A stretch of DNA of 64,000 nt, from assembly GCA_030549175.1 (NCBI GenBank), contig JAUKUA010000005.1, forward strand, positions 3,782,001-3,846,000, in the 5' to 3' direction. The notes under the pieces are model-generated. The model saw only the letters and a program-made list of their open reading frames with translations, was not told the DNA's origin and ran no database searches. Shown piece after piece: positions 42,312-54,340 of this stretch. A program made the position numbers and the translations under genes. Source of the stretch: Lasiosphaeris hirsuta. Lineage: Eukaryota; Ascomycota; Sordariomycetes; Sordariales; Lasiosphaeriaceae. Each line of letters begins with the position of its first letter. Position 1 is the stretch's first letter.

Positions 42312-42663
42312 GCACTTGGTTGGAGGCAACAGTACCGAGGTAGGGTTTGGTGATGAAATGCAGTGACGGCGATCCAATAAACATCAAGCCCTGCCCGCCT
42401 GCACTTGTTACTGATATTCAATGTCGCCGCCGAGCTTTTGTGATTACGCATAGCTGTCAACAACCATGGGAGTGTTTCCATGATCTTGTCTCATTGCATT
42501 ACAGCATTGTATGACTGGAATAATAGGTAGGTGTCTGCATCCATCTCACAGATCAAGCGTATGTGCCTGAACCAATCAAGATTGAGACTTCGTGTCTGAA
42601 AGATCCTGTCGCCGTTCAGGCCCAAAAGACATTACCATCCCTCTTCATTTTCGCTGCCCCTAA
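42312..42663. other. Intergenic region
   Basis: Between convergent genes; 3' flanks only. Nothing recognised. Confidence 0.4.
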
Positions 42664-43169
42664 CTAGGGCGTCTTCCATGGCGATGGCGACGAACGTGGC
42701 GACACTTCCAGATCGGAATTGCCAACTGCGGCGCGGTTGAGCATGGTGACTGCGTTTACGAGGCCACGCTCAGAGGGCTTCAACCGCAGCTCGGCTCTGG
42801 CGAAGAAGCGCTCGCCGTCTGTGGGCATGCCGTCGCAAAATCCATCCATTCCAATGGCCGTGCCGCCGTGCCGGATGTGATCAATGACAGCGTCACATGC
42901 GCGGTCGTTTCCGGGCTGGATAAAGTAGGAGTCGGTGATGAAAAGGGTCGCGGGTGGGTTGGGCGGGCCGAGGACGCGCACCAGCGCGCTGGCTTTCTTT
43001 ACGGACTGTAAATTGTAAGAGGCTTCGTGGACTTCGAGGATAGGACCGTGCCATTGGTAGAGGGAGTATCTGTCAGTTTGCGTCAAGTTATTATCGAGAG
43101 AGACACCAAGAGCACGCGGCTGTTGTCTAGGCCGTTGACCGTCGAGGTGTAAATCTTGTCAAGCGCCAT
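42664..43169 (-). CDS. Hypothetical protein, about 160 residues
   Basis: ATG at 43169-43167 opens MALDKIYTSTVNGLDNSRVLLV; the main coding part, YSLYQWHGPILEVHEASYNLQSVKKASALVRVLGPP..., is in another frame and ends at 42664. A very short GT-AG intron (about 35 nt, GTCTCT...GACAG near 43103-43070) would join them in phase; it is shorter than any other here, so a frameshift or a different splice is possible. The protein has ATLFITDSYFIQPGNDRACDAVIDHIRHGGTAIGMDGFCDGMPT, which suggests an alpha/beta fold. I do not recognise the family. It is transcribed away from the amidohydrolase gene. Confidence 0.6.
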
Positions 43170-43648
43170 GGATGGGTGATGCTTGGTTTCTGACAGGCTG
43201 TGGGATTGGAAGGAAGTTGCATCCAGGCCAAGGAAGGAAAAAAAGATTTGGCAGGGCAGTACAGCGAGTTCTCAGGAAAGGGAAGGCGCGATGCCTTGCG
43301 AGACAAGAAATGCGACTGGCAGCTGCCTGGCTTCGGCTGTCTACCGGTTCTGTCTTGGCACGAAAGAAGTATATCAGCCACTTGAATCCTTGATTTAGTA
43401 CCGCATTCTGGCGATATACCCGAGACTTGAACTGTTGATATTGTCGATCTGTGTTGGACGAGGTGTGTTGGACGAGGTGGTGGCATAAGGGTTAGGGTTG
43501 GATGGTGCTAGACCAGGATTTATTTAGGGGCGTTGGCGCTGTCATCACGTGAGGGAATGGCTTGAGCCAAGAGCGACGACGTCGCACCTGCTTGAATTGA
43601 AGCGCCCCTTCCGTTAACCAGCCCGCAACGCGCCCGCTTGCCAACGTC
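43170..43648. other. Divergent promoter region
   Basis: 479 bp between the hypothetical gene and the amidohydrolase gene, likely holding both promoters. No clear sites were seen. Confidence 0.4.
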
Positions 43649-45214
43649 ATGTCGACTTTTTGTCGAGTCGCGTCTCGGCAGAGACAAGGCTTCCCGCCCA
43701 ACAATTTTTTATTCAGAACCAAGCCGTCGGCAATGGCCTTCGGCACAGCGTCACCCCGCCGCGCACCGGGACGACTCAAGAGCTGGGAACTCGACGAGGC
43801 GCGTCTCAGGCAGCTCAAGGTCAACCAAAACAGGCTGATGGACGAGCTGCACCACACCTGCCAGTGGGGAACTGGCGAGCGCTGGGGCCCACGGGACACC
43901 GAAACCGGCATGCGCCGTCTGTCCCTGTCCGACGCCGATAAGGAGGCCCGCGACTGGTTTGTGGATGCCACCAGGGCCCTGGGGTGCGACATCAGCGTCG
44001 ATGCCATGGGTAATACCTTTGCAGTTCGCCCCGGCCGAGAACAGGGGCCCGCCACGTTCGCTGGCTCCCATTTGGATACCCAGCCGAGCGGTGGGAGGTA
44101 TGACGGGATACTGGGCATCCTCGCCGGTGTTGAGATGTTGAGGGTGCTGCAAGAGAACCGCGTCGAAACTGCGTTTCCCGTTGGAGTCGTGAACTGGACC
44201 AAGTGAGTCTGGCACTGTATGGATCGGCAATCCGCGGCCCTGACAGAGTGACAGCGAGGAGGGAGCCCGCTTTCCCATCTCCATGATGTCTTCTGGCGTG
44301 TGGGCGGGCGACATCCCGATCGGTCATGCCCACGCGCTCCAAGAAGTTGGAGGGGGCACGGCGACCGTGAAGTCGGAACTCGAGCGCATTGGTTACCTGG
44401 GATTGATCCCCACCAGCTACGAAGCGATGCCAATGGCAGCTCACTTCGAGCTCCACATTGAGCAAGGGCCTATTCTTGAGAAGGAGGAGCAGAAAATTGG
44501 AATTGTCAAGGGGGTTCAGGCATATCGCTGGTACACTGTCGAAGTCATTGGTCAAGGTCAGGAGCTCTTTTCCTTTGGCCCCAGGTTGACTATCACTAAA
44601 CTCCCTGTTCCCCAGAGGCGCACACAGGGACAACTCCCTTCGGATCCCGAGCTGATGCCTTACTCGCTGCTTCCCGGATGATATGCGCCTCTCACACCGC
44701 TGCCGCCGACCACGGAGCCCTCGCCTCAACCGGAGTCCTCACCCTCTCCCCTGGAAGCGTCAACACGATTCCAGGCAAAGTCAAATTCTCCCTCGACATC
44801 CGGGCGCCTTCAGATAACATCGTAGACAGGCTAGAGAAACACCTCAAGTCCGACTTCGACGCCATCGTATCAACCGAGTCCACCAAGGCCCTGCCCCTGT
44901 CCGTCACCTGGCGAACCGACAGCGTTTCGCCCGCCATCCACTTCCACAAGGACTGCATCGCGGTCGTGCGCGCCTCGGCCAACTCGGTCCTGGGCGGCGA
45001 AGCGCTGTTGCGCGAGATGGTCAGCGGCGCTGGACACGACTCGGTGTATGCGTCCCGGCGGTGTCCTACGAGCATGATCTTTGTGCCGAGCCGGAACGGC
45101 ATCAGCCACAACCCCAAGGAGTATACCAGCCCCGAGGACTGTGCGATTGGGGCCGAGGTCCTGCTCCAGAGTGTTTTGCGATATGACGGGCTGCGATCAA
45201 ACCTGAACAGTTGA
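43649..45214 (+). CDS. M20-family Zn amidohydrolase (N-carbamoyl amino acid/beta-ureidopropionase or allantoate type)
   Basis: Exons 43649-44202, 44255-44556 and 44616-45214, total 484 residues. Splices restore VVNWT-NEEGARFP and EVIGQ-EAHTGTTPFGSRADAL. Dinuclear metal ligands of this family are visible: His and Asp in FAGSHLDTQPSGGRYDGILG, Glu in NEEGARF, His in ELHIEQGPILE and His in GISHNPKEYTSPED. Such enzymes hydrolyse N-carbamoyl-L-amino acids, N-carbamoyl-beta-alanine (pyrimidine breakdown) or allantoate; the substrate cannot be fixed from motifs alone. The first 28 residues (MSTFCRVASRQRQGF...) are basic and could be a targeting sequence; an alternative start is Met29. Confidence 0.9.
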
Positions 45215-45536
45215 TTTTGCATGTTTCAATGTACAACTCAACCCTGGATCATTTAGTAGGTAGGAAAGCTTGGCGCCATTCAGTGGCGTTTGCAATCGTG
45301 GGTGTGCATTATGGGGGATTCCTGGCCTGCTGTTTGGCATCTCTTTGTGTACGGGTGGTGCCTGCTAAAACAAGTTTGTAGCATTCATGATAAATCTTGC
45401 TAATCCCAGATATTCGATCATATAAAGGAGCTTGAAGTGAACTCACAGAAATGTGTCTCACCTACCCAGGTAGGTAGGAAGAAGAAACCCAACAATTCCT
45501 TCAATATTCACCTTCAACAAAGTATCTTAAACAGCC
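45215..45536. other. Intergenic region
   Basis: 3' flank of the amidohydrolase and promoter of the F-box-like stub. Nothing recognised. Confidence 0.4.
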
Positions 45537-45863
45537 ATGGAGAAACTTCTACAGGAAATTCTTGACATGAGAGTGTCCCAGCTTGCGGCCTTCATTGCCG
45601 CAGCGCCCAGGGTGTATTTTGCGAAACGCAGAGGGTGCAAAAGGCGGCGATCGGTTCTGACCCGCCTCCCACACTATGTCGCCATCTCAGAGAGATGGCA
45701 GGACGCCATTGAAAGGACTCTGTTCCACAGCATACGGATAGAACCTCTGCATCCTGTCGGATTTGACTTGGAATGGAATACCCTGAAGGATGCGATTTGG
45801 GGCGCACGACTGGGCGATTTGAAGGCGCTCGACTTTGTAATTTTTTATCCCCCTCGATTCTAA
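45537..45863 (+). pseudogene. F-box-like protein stub, 108 residues
   Basis: ATG at 45537 in a good context. The protein starts MEKLLQEILDMRVSQLAAFIAAAPRVY and continues RLPHYVAISERWQDAIERTLFHSIRIE. The second block (L-P-x-Y-x-x-x-S-x-x-W-Q-x-x-I-E-x-x-x-F-x-S-I-x-I) is the usual start of many fungal F-box-like proteins, which go on for 400-500 residues. Here the frame ends soon after (LDFVIFYPPRF), and no continuation is seen in the following kilobase. Probably a truncated gene; a short genuine protein cannot be excluded. Confidence 0.5.
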
Positions 45864-46833
45864 AATCTCAAATTCTCCACGAGTGGAGAGCTTGGAAACG
45901 AGAAACCGAATTGACGACATATTTCTTTTCTTTCAAAGGAGTCCGGTATGCTCCCCGATGAATCCCCCCACCACTGCACAACAAAGCTTACCGATCGGCA
46001 CGACATCTAGAATTCAATTTTTTTTTGGGGGGGGGGTTTTGTTGAATGGACGAGTTCGATAAGGTCTAGGATTTCAGCTATAAGAAGTGGTACAGCTATC
46101 CTTCCAGCACACATCCTCTGTCCCGTCGGAACAACGTCTTAGATCACCAGTCGGGCCGAAGCGATCTTCAATGAGCTGCAAGAGATCAAGCCTCGGAATT
46201 GTGCAAATGGATTCCAAGACACGGTGAAGTTTGGACTGACAATCTCAGTTTCTAAACATAAAAAAACGACAAAGGTAATTACCAGTTGAATGACTGGCAC
46301 AACAATTCACAATATAATTATATCCCTGCGCGCAGAACGCTGTGGCACACGCAAACACCCTTTATCGTCAATTCGTGTTCTCACTTAGTGTGTCGGGTGG
46401 TGCTGGGGGGATGGCTGGTTCTGGTTGGCGAGGCGATGGGACGGGCTTGGGCTGGCGGGTTTGGGGGCTTCGCAATTGGTAGGCATACACATACGTTCTG
46501 CTGATGAAGAAGAAAAGAGAGAAGAGTTCCAAGTTCCGGTCCGCGACCAAAGATAAAAACCCATCACTCGCAGCTGAGTTCTTTCCCCCGTTCCATCTCT
46601 CTCTGAGCTCTTTCCCCTGTGATGCACTCCGGTTTGTTGTTGCATCGATCCTCGGGCGGCTGTGATACCTCCCTCCTTCTGGCCTGAGACCTACCTATGG
46701 GGCTCAATGGTCCTTCAAACCTGGATCGGAGGCAGTCGAGCTCTCCAGGACCTGAAAGGTAGGTCATGGTGCATGCCTCCGTTCAAGTACTTATAGCTCT
46801 CCTAGCCTTGTAACTCTCCTTCCTGTGTGCACG
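45864..46833. other. Gene-free stretch
   Basis: Mixed spacer; T and G runs at about 46018-46036. CTTGTAACTCTC/CTTGTAACGCTC units begin near 46805 and lead into the minisatellite of the next entry. No gene recognised. Confidence 0.4.
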
Positions 46834-47685
46834 CTATCTTAGCCTTGTAACGCTCTTGCCTGCGTAGTTGTCCTGGGCTTGCGATTGTCCTGGGCTTACA
46901 ACTGCCCCGCCCGGGCTTGCAACTGCCCTGGGCTCGCAATTACCCTGGCCCTGCAACTGCCTGAGCACTACAATGCTCACCGTGTTCAGTAGGATAAGTA
47001 TCCCCCAAGCCACCACCCGGATACTCCCACAAAATGATACCTGGCTATCGGTGACACGAGACTTTGATTCTCTCTCGTGTTTTCCGCCGCCAACCTGAGG
47101 GTGACTCAATCCTTTACCGTCATCCTCCGGGACGATTGAATCCATCGGCCAGAGCCACCACAGATCATAAGCATCCGAGTGGCTACGGAAAACATCATTC
47201 TTATACTTCCCTGGGTTATTGGCGTTAAAGAAGAAAACGTCGTTACCCGCATCGTCGGTAACCGACGCATAGCAAATCAGCTGCCTCTTCAATTTCCCCA
47301 GGCGAAACCAATCCAACGTCTTCGTCGAGTGCGCAAAAAGGATTATACGTCCATTCCAGCGGGACTCATCGGGATGTCTACCGGGGAATTCTCCGAGTTC
47401 CCAAATCCGAATCTTTTCTTGTTTCCATGGTAATTTGTGCTTGGAACTTGGGATCAATGCTTTCCAGGAATTCAGTTCCCCGCTGAGGAGCATGATATTT
47501 TGCGTTGTCCAGGAGAGACCCTTCTGCATCATGGCCAAGTCGATTCCTTCGAGCTAGATCCAGACCCCCCATGGGGCGTTGTTGTAACACACGTCGGTAT
47601 CGTAAGGTGAGTCTGGTGGGACCATCATGTATGAGATGCCGTATGTTTGGCCATCCGTGGGTGGTGAGATGTGTGATGCCTCCAT
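46834..47685 (-). pseudogene. Single-span membrane protein gene with one in-frame TAG
   Basis: ATG at 47685-47683 opens MEASHISPPTDGQTYGISYMMV...NNAPWGVWI; then a TAG at 47556-47554; then the same frame runs 240 codons (LEGIDLAMMQKGLSWTTQNIMLLSGELNS...) to 46834. Later parts: SRWNGRIILFAHSTKTLDWFRLGKLKRQLICYASV and DDAGNDVFFFNANN, a Trp-rich patch (DLWWLWPMDS), a membrane span near VVAWGILILLNTVSIVVL, and a Gly/Gln tail (GQGNCEPRAVASPGGAVVSPGQSQAQ) written by a minisatellite. I do not recognise the family. Without the TAG the protein would be about 283 residues. The TAG may come from CAG by a RIP-type change, or a start downstream (MMQKGL) may be used. Confidence 0.45.
46860..46975. repeat. 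Degenerate minisatellite (about 18 bp, CTGGGCTTGCAACTGCC)
   Basis: Five to six imperfect copies, lying within the 3' coding end of the interrupted minus-strand gene and just downstream. Confidence 0.65.
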
Positions 47686-48780
47686 AGTATGGTATAACGT
47701 GTGGTGGGTTACGGTGTATGTGGTGTACCTACTACGGAAAAAATGGCTGAGGTGATGGGTATAAATACTGACGTGTCTTGTGCCGTGACGAATAAGTTTT
47801 GTGGCCTTCCAACGCAGGCCGAGCCAAACTCACAGTATACCCGGACCAATTGGATCGAAGGCAATGGGATTCATTCATTCCCAACAAATGTATTTTTAGA
47901 TTTACCCTCTTCTTCATATGCGCGCAGGCCAAAGCCCACAAAAGAGGCTTTCTCTGGAGTCTAGCTTTGTCGGGGACAATAGGTCGTGACCTTCACGCGC
48001 TACCCCCATGGGGTCCCTACCATTTCCATCCTACCCCGCTGCCCTTCTTCCTGATCGCAGGTGACCAGTCACAATAAGAGACAGTGTCTCCCCCCCCCCC
48101 CCCCCCCTTCTGGTTATGTTATCGTCCCCGACGATTAGCAAGGTATAACGTGGTATTTACTGCCCCCAAAAACCCAGTCCCACCGATACCTAACAACTTA
48201 CACAGACCAGCTGCTTTATCGTATTAGCAGCTTCTGTAACCCCCCTTGTTCTTTTGAGTCCCCCGTGTGCTGCCCTCAAGCCGGACGTGCCCCTGTACGG
48301 CCCCGTACACTTGTGGGAAATTGTTTGGCAGACACTGTTTTGTGAGACGAATCTAGGCTCACAAAATTTCCTTCTTGGTACCTCGCCCACGTGGCATTGC
48401 TCACTCCGGCTCAGGCTCGGCTCAGTCTCTGCTCAGGATTTGCTCAGGCTTGCTCACCTTTACTCACCCTAATTACCATTTTTGGCAGGCTGCGCCGCAG
48501 TATGCTGAATTGCTTCAACTCTAGCCGAGTGGGCCCAGAATTTGTCCCATATATAAAGATGGCCAAAATAGGACCCCATTTTTGAAAATGAACACTTTCG
48601 CCTTTACCTCTTTTAATTTTCGTGTTGCTTACTGTCAGAAGCACTGCACACTAGATTCGTTGGATTTGAAGGGGTTGCAATTGCTTGATTGTGTTGCTCC
48701 AGTGATCTGTCCTGTGGTTCTGGCTTTCAGCCAGAACGTTCTTCTTTATAGACCTTTCCGTAGGATTTAGACTTCGTCAC
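47686..48780. other. Gene-free stretch
   Basis: C run at about 48090-48107 and GCTCAGG/GCTCAC units at about 48397-48470. No gene recognised. Confidence 0.4.
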
Positions 48781-49779
48781 TGTAGTGGCTAAGACTCACT
48801 GGCACTCTGGCAGTGCCAGGCGTCCAGTCAGCTTCGCTGGCTAGATGGCCAGGGCCCCCTGAACCCCTTTCTTTCTAACACTTACCTGACCGCTGGAGAC
48901 TTAAGTCAGCCTCTGCCCTCCAAGTCTCGCGCCTACACCTCCTGCAAACACTCCTACTTCCGTTGTTCAATAGACTATGTGGTAATAAGGTACGAGACAG
49001 TGCCGCTTACGGAGCCCTTAGCTGTGTTACCGTAATAACCATTAGGTAGGAATTCAGCTACCGGAACGGGGAGGTAAGCGCATTAAAGGACGGTTCCGAG
49101 CTGGAGGAAGTAATTAAGGGTATAAGGACTCTCATCCTAGACGCTGAGAACCTTTAAACCACGGCACACACCACTTTAGAACTTTAGGGGTTAGTTTAAG
49201 AGATTGAAGGAGTGGTATAGGGAGCATTTATTATAGTTAAGAAAAAGTTTTGAACATTATTAGAACTTTAAGTCCGAATGATAATAAACTAGCACAGCTA
49301 AATAAGCAAGACCAAAGTCTTTTTACAGCCTTTTCCCCTGGAGTAAAAAACGGTTTAAACGAACAGAGTAGGTCAAAGATAGTGAACTGGATCGCTTACA
49401 CGTAGACAAACAAAACAAACTCCACAGCTAGAAAGCTATGTTCTATCTATATAAATATAGGTACTTATAAGTCTTTCAACCTACCACCCTGTCATCTGGC
49501 TATCAGAGGCTAACACATCTTGCTACGGTCAAAACGACCGCTTTGGTAAGTGTTACTTTGGTGGTCCTTCACTGAATACTAATATGACATATTGTATGGT
49601 AGTGTAAATAAATTGTAAAGGATGGCCCGTTGATAATCAGTCTGGAGGGCGCACTGCCATTATATGGTAGTGTACCAGGCCCTGTGCTCAATTGAGCGTA
49701 GGGACTGTGTACAATAGACTAACCTATCTGGGCTATCTACATTCTACCACGTCACACATCCAATATCCGTACTACCACA
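48781..49779. other. TA-rich decayed sequence
   Basis: Strongly TA-enriched and closed in all frames, as after RIP; may be a further piece of the mariner element to the right or another repeat. Not identifiable by eye. Confidence 0.4.
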
Positions 49780-50800
49780 GAATCTACCAAGTGGTTAATA
49801 GTCAATTATGAAATTCTTACCCAGCTAGCCTTGATTAATTACTTAAATTCTTTATGACCCGATAATATTCGTTCCGTACGAATATACTACTTAGTATTAT
49901 GCCAGTAGTTCTTAATTACCGACAAATCTAACGAGTCTAGTATATTAAAATAGTGCTTCAAATGGTATATTTCCTTCTAAATCTTAACGATATTCCACGG
50001 ATTTTATCCTATTCTATACCCCAAATCGCCATCTTCCTCTGGAATAAAATCTTAACCTGATATAAACCATAGGTTGACCATTTTCTCTAGGATCTTATCA
50101 CGATAAACCTATAAGCTTATCTTTCCGTTAGTATTTGACGGAACCTGGTAGAAAAATAATTCGGGTTTAAAATTCTATTTAACGGTGGTCTAGACATGAA
50201 AGTGGTAAAGTTCAGTATTAGTTTTAGAATCATCTTGATACTAGATATAATCTAGATGATAGTATTCGTCCGGTTTTCGACTAATATAGATTTTACCTTC
50301 TAGGCTAACGGAAAAATGACATTTATCTGACTAACGGATATTATGTCAATTCTCTGGATTTGGGCGATATTGGAAGGTGATTTTGACGTCATGAACCCGA
50401 TGTTTGGTGAAAGAAGTAGAAACCTAGCCCTTATGGTAGGTGACACATTTTCGATATTAAAGCGTACCCATCATGTGTATAATCGTTTAGGTAGATACTT
50501 AAATTTAACTAGCTTGGCAAGGCCCTACCAGGTTAAACTACGTACCTGGAAGCCATACTACCAGATGATTACTTCCATTTTATCTAAATCTTCTGCCGAG
50601 ATAATAGGCTTCCGGCCTCGGGTTTCTACCAAAGGACGCCGTCGATCTAGGCCATCGTGTAAGACCTGCCAGCCACGTGTCTTACTAAAGCCGAATTCGC
50701 GGAATAGATCAGCCTTAAAAAAGGGAATATGGTAGCTTTCGAGAAAGTGAGCTGCGCCAATAAGGTGTGCTTTTGCCGGTGTGGTATGGTGCGGTGGCAT
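49780..50800 (-). mobile_element. RIP-degraded Tc1/mariner transposon
   Basis: On the minus strand the first 80 codons from an ATG at 50800 are intact (SYHIPFFKADLFREFGFSKTRG..., then ETRGRKPIISAEDLDKM), matching the N-terminal helix-turn-helix part of fungal Tc1/mariner transposases. After a TAG the homology goes on with many stops and frame slips: an FIPEEDGDLG block near 50015-50045 (second Asp region of the catalytic core), then NIVKI...EIYHLKHYFNILDSLDLSVIKNYW near 49895-49970, the diverged DLSPIENxW signature. Nearly all lesions are TAG/TAA and the sequence is TA-rich, which fits RIP. Terminal repeats were not found, so ends are approximate. Inactive. Confidence 0.8.
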
Positions 50801-50929
50801 CTTGATTATGTTGGGTTGGGAGGGTTGGAACGTTGGAGGGTCTAGGAGCGGAAATCTGTTAGTGGCGTGTTAGCTATTGCTAGCGCGTGGTAACAGGCCA
50901 CCTCGCCACCAATTTACGGTCCCTGTTAA

Positions 50930-52382
50930 TATAAGAACCGCTTGTGGACTTAGCGGGCCCCATGTGCCATGCCCCTTCGGGGCAAAATCTTGCACAATTC
51001 TCATCAATCAACCTCAGACTTCTCCTGAACATCATTTTTCAAGGACGCTCTGACCAATCATGTTGCAGTATTGGCCACCACCTTGGGGAACGTTTAGTTC
51101 TTGAAACTCTCCTTCTCTTGGGTTGAGGATCCTAGAGTTGCCCATCCGATATCCTCATCATCGATACCACAGCCGGCGATACCGTGGTACACCGCGCCAG
51201 TACCCTTCGCCGCTGGCGCCGTGGGATCCGGCACTGGGGAAGGCAGTCCTTGATGGCTGTACGCCCGGCACCTACTCGTGAGGTTGGGATTCTAGGGGCT
51301 TGAGATGCCTAGCTTCCCTCTTCTTCTCACCTTCCAGGAGCGCGCGGGGCCGCTCATCGACAGGCTATTTCGACAGCCCTCGGAGCCCCGACTGCAACCA
51401 CGACCACGAGCCGGCGACTCTCTTCGCCTACCTGCCGGACCGCCGCCTCGACCTTCCATCTCGACACGGCACCGGTGAGGCCCTCGGGGTCAAGCTTTCC
51501 GGGGGGGGGGCGCCCCCTCCCCCAACACGTTGGGTACCTTCGGGTACCAACAACCTTTCCATGGCCTTCCATGGACCTAGCCACTGAGAGCTAGGAACGG
51601 CAATCTCGGGCCCCTATTTGTAGGGCCAGCCCCATACCGCCGCCTTCGGGCACTGGCCCTTCACCGGGCCACGCCAATACCCCGGGCCTCCGTTCGCGGA
51701 GCCGGCCCGGGTACCCCAAAAAGAGCCGACCCCCCTTTACCGAGGCCGGCCACATGGGCGGAAACGGTCAGCTACGTGCCGAGGCTGATACGACCGCCGA
51801 GCCAACCCAGGCTGGCACTTGCCGCCAGCCAAGACCTACAAAAGTCGCTTCCTCTACCTACCTTTTCCCCACTGGGGTTTTTAACGGGGATAGAGGAGCG
51901 ACAGCCCTAAAGAAAGCTGAGAGAGCGGGTCTCTGGCTAACCCTGCATTTTCTTGTGTTGTCGGAAGGAGGATTTTCTTTACCCGGAGTGATTGACCGGG
52001 GACCAAAACGCCGGGCGAAAAGCGAGCTTGTCGGGAGCAGCGTCTGACTGAACGGACGACCAGACGGCCATGACTAAGGCGGGGGACTCCGAAGCTAGCA
52101 TCTCTCCACGTTGTGTAGGTAGGCCTGAAAAACCTACCCTCGATCCCGGGTGTTGTCTATGTTAGTTGCAATGGCCTCGAGTGGGAGGCTAGTGTCCGAG
52201 GAGGAGGAGGAAACCCGGTTTAGTGTGCGATTCCGTGGAAGTCTAGCCGTGGGGGATTCTATGAACGGCACGGTATAGCTTAGCCAAGTAGCCTTGGCGG
52301 GGCCCTTGGCCCCGCCACGTCCGAGTCGCCAAGAGCGAAAACCCGGGACGTTAAACAAATTTAATTAATTAATCAATCAACC
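50930..52382 (+). mobile_element. LINE-like (non-LTR) element, probably internally deleted
   Basis: The right end is clear: GCGAAAACCCGGGACGTTAA (52335-52354) followed by an AATTAATTAATCAATCAA tail to about 52382. The same end block with an (AATC)n tail occurs in reverse at 56501-56536 and 61915-61975, so this is the 3' end of a dispersed family that ends in a short tandem repeat rather than poly(A). The left part shares CCCCTTCGGGGCAAAA-type sequence with 10226-10241. Between them is only about 1.4 kb with no long ORF, too short for a reverse transcriptase, so it is a deleted or non-autonomous copy. A frame at 51754-52044 and small hairpins (GGTACCTTCGGGTACC near 51535) are seen but not interpretable. 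Confidence 0.55.
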
Positions 52383-53081
52383 TACAAACCCCACACATGC
52401 GTGGGGGGATTGGGCAAACTCGCTCAACTTCTGTGAGAAAGAATTCGAACTCATGGATGCTCATGTTCAGAAGTCTGATCCCATGCCCAGAGATTGTGCG
52501 CGAATGGAGTAAGTCCAAGTGTTGAATGAGCAGGGATTGGGTATCTAGGCGTGCAGATCAACCAAATAGGACACGCCAAGACAGCTTCCCCAGCACTGCC
52601 ATTTCCACGTCACCGCCACAAAACATCCAAGGCCTCCCATTCCGTGATACGGGGAGACGATCTACTAACCGGCTGACCAGAAGGAGCAGCGGATGGCTCT
52701 TTCCTCGATGACTTACCATACGTCTGCGTTGGTCTCTCGGAGTCTGCCCTGTGCCTTGCTGCGCATGGCCGCTCGTTTTGTGGCCAGCAGTTTGAACGCA
52801 AACCACTCGTGCACAATCGGGGCCCCTATTACAAGGCCATTCAATTATGCATCCGCGTTAGGCATCCAGAGTGACATAGCCACTCGTCGGCTAGGCTCTG
52901 ATAGTTCCCTCTGCTGGCGAAGTTTAGGAGGGACCGCTGAGGTTGATGAGAATCTTTAAAGGCACTTCATCCTTCTCGCCTCTTCCTAGACACTATTATC
53001 TCTACTGAAACAAGAGCTCGCGATAGCCCCGCTCAACAAAGCCCCTACATCACCGCTACCTTCAGCACGCACACCGATAAA
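52383..53081. other. Intergenic region
   Basis: Spacer between the LINE-like tail and the small zinc-finger gene. No gene recognised. Confidence 0.4.
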
Positions 53082-53588
53082 ATGCCGTCGCCCCAAAAAT
53101 CCAACCTATCCCCGAGCCAGGAAGCCTACCTCGATCGTGTCAGGAAGCAAGCCCCCAACCGCTGTGAGATATGCGACGTCACACTCCCTACCTTTGAAGA
53201 CCGCACGAAGCACGTCGCAACGACTAAGCACTGCGCTTGCTTCGAGTGCAAGCGCTACGTCCCGCCGGGGTGCGTCTATAGTCACTGGTGCAATATGCAC
53301 AATGACCTGGCCTGGAATGACCACCAAATAAGCGGCGGTGACGTGTCCACGCTGCGCAAGGCGTTGCCTTGGGTGCGCGAGGCGTACCAAGCCAAGCTGC
53401 CAGGCGTGGATGTGGACGAGTGGCTAGGCCTGAAGCCCCCTAAGCCGCCGACAAGGAGGGTTGTAGGAACGAAAATCATTGATGGATGTTTGCATATAGA
53501 GTTCGAGGATATACCCGTGGCGGAACAAGAGGCAAATGCGGGCAGCGCAGAGGCTGGAAAAGTGGGTAAGGAAGATGGATCGGACTAG
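53082..53588 (+). CDS. Small zinc-finger-like protein, 168 residues
   Basis: ATG at 53082 (AAAATG context), no intron. A C2H2-like unit CEICDVTLPTFEDRTKHVATTKH (residues 28-50) is followed by a second Cys/His cluster, CACFECKRYVPPGC...HWCNMHND (about 51-73), enough for two zinc sites. A short lysine/proline linker (KPPKPPTRRVVGTKII) and an acidic C-terminal end complete it. No signal peptide. I do not recognise a named family; binding of nucleic acid or protein is a guess from the fingers. Confidence 0.7.
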   Translation: MPSPQKSNLSPSQEAYLDRVRKQAPNRCEICDVTLPTFEDRTKHVATTKHCACFECKRYVPPGCVYSHWCNMHNDLAWNDHQISGGDVSTLRKALPWVREAYQAKLPGVDVDEWLGLKPPKPPTRRVVGTKIIDGCLHIEFEDIPVAEQEANAGSAEAGKVGKEDGSD

Positions 53589-54340
53589 GACACGTTAGAA
53601 ACCGAAGAGGATGCTGAAGAGAAAGAGGGTGATGAAAAATTGTAAGATGCGAGTGAGACTTGGAGAAGGCCTCTGTTGGCCGCCCGGGAGAGATATGGTA
53701 CCTGTTGAAGGGCCTCCAAGACCGACCTTGAAGTGAAGACCTGGTCAAAAACATGAATAGAGAGGGCCGGTCCTTAACGAGACCGAGATGGTCCGGTGTG
53801 GTACGCGACCCGGTGGCCTCAAAGCATGTGCCAAGTCTCCAGTTGATAGCAGAATAAGACGATCCAAGATTCCTGGGTACCTTAGCTATGGAGAGCGAAC
53901 TTGAGGTGGCAATATTCCCAGCCACACTCAATGTATCCCTCGCTTCCCACCTCACGGTCTCCTCCGTCCTATCCATGACGACCAAGCCTCTAACTCGCCG
54001 ACCGCTGACTCCAACCGAAGCTCACGCTCCACAAGAGTCTGTTGACAGGAAAGAATCTCCAGCATTCTGGGTCTTCACTTTTCCAGGACAGTGAAGCTAC
54101 CTATTTTACATGACCATTCACTCCCGTTTTCTTGTTTATCCAAGTCCGTCATAACCATCCCAATACATGATCGCGTCGCCACATGACCTTGATTACTTCC
54201 ATCTGCCCAATAGTAACTGAACTTTTCCAAGCCAGAGACACCATTTTTTATATTTTTTTTTTTTTTTTTTTTTGGCCGCAAGAAATCACCCTCCCAAAGG
54301 AATCAAATCCAACCCTTCCAGAATGATCATATACCTGCTC
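53589..54340. other. Intergenic region between convergent genes
   Basis: Contains a T run at about 54250-54273. No gene recognised. Confidence 0.4.
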
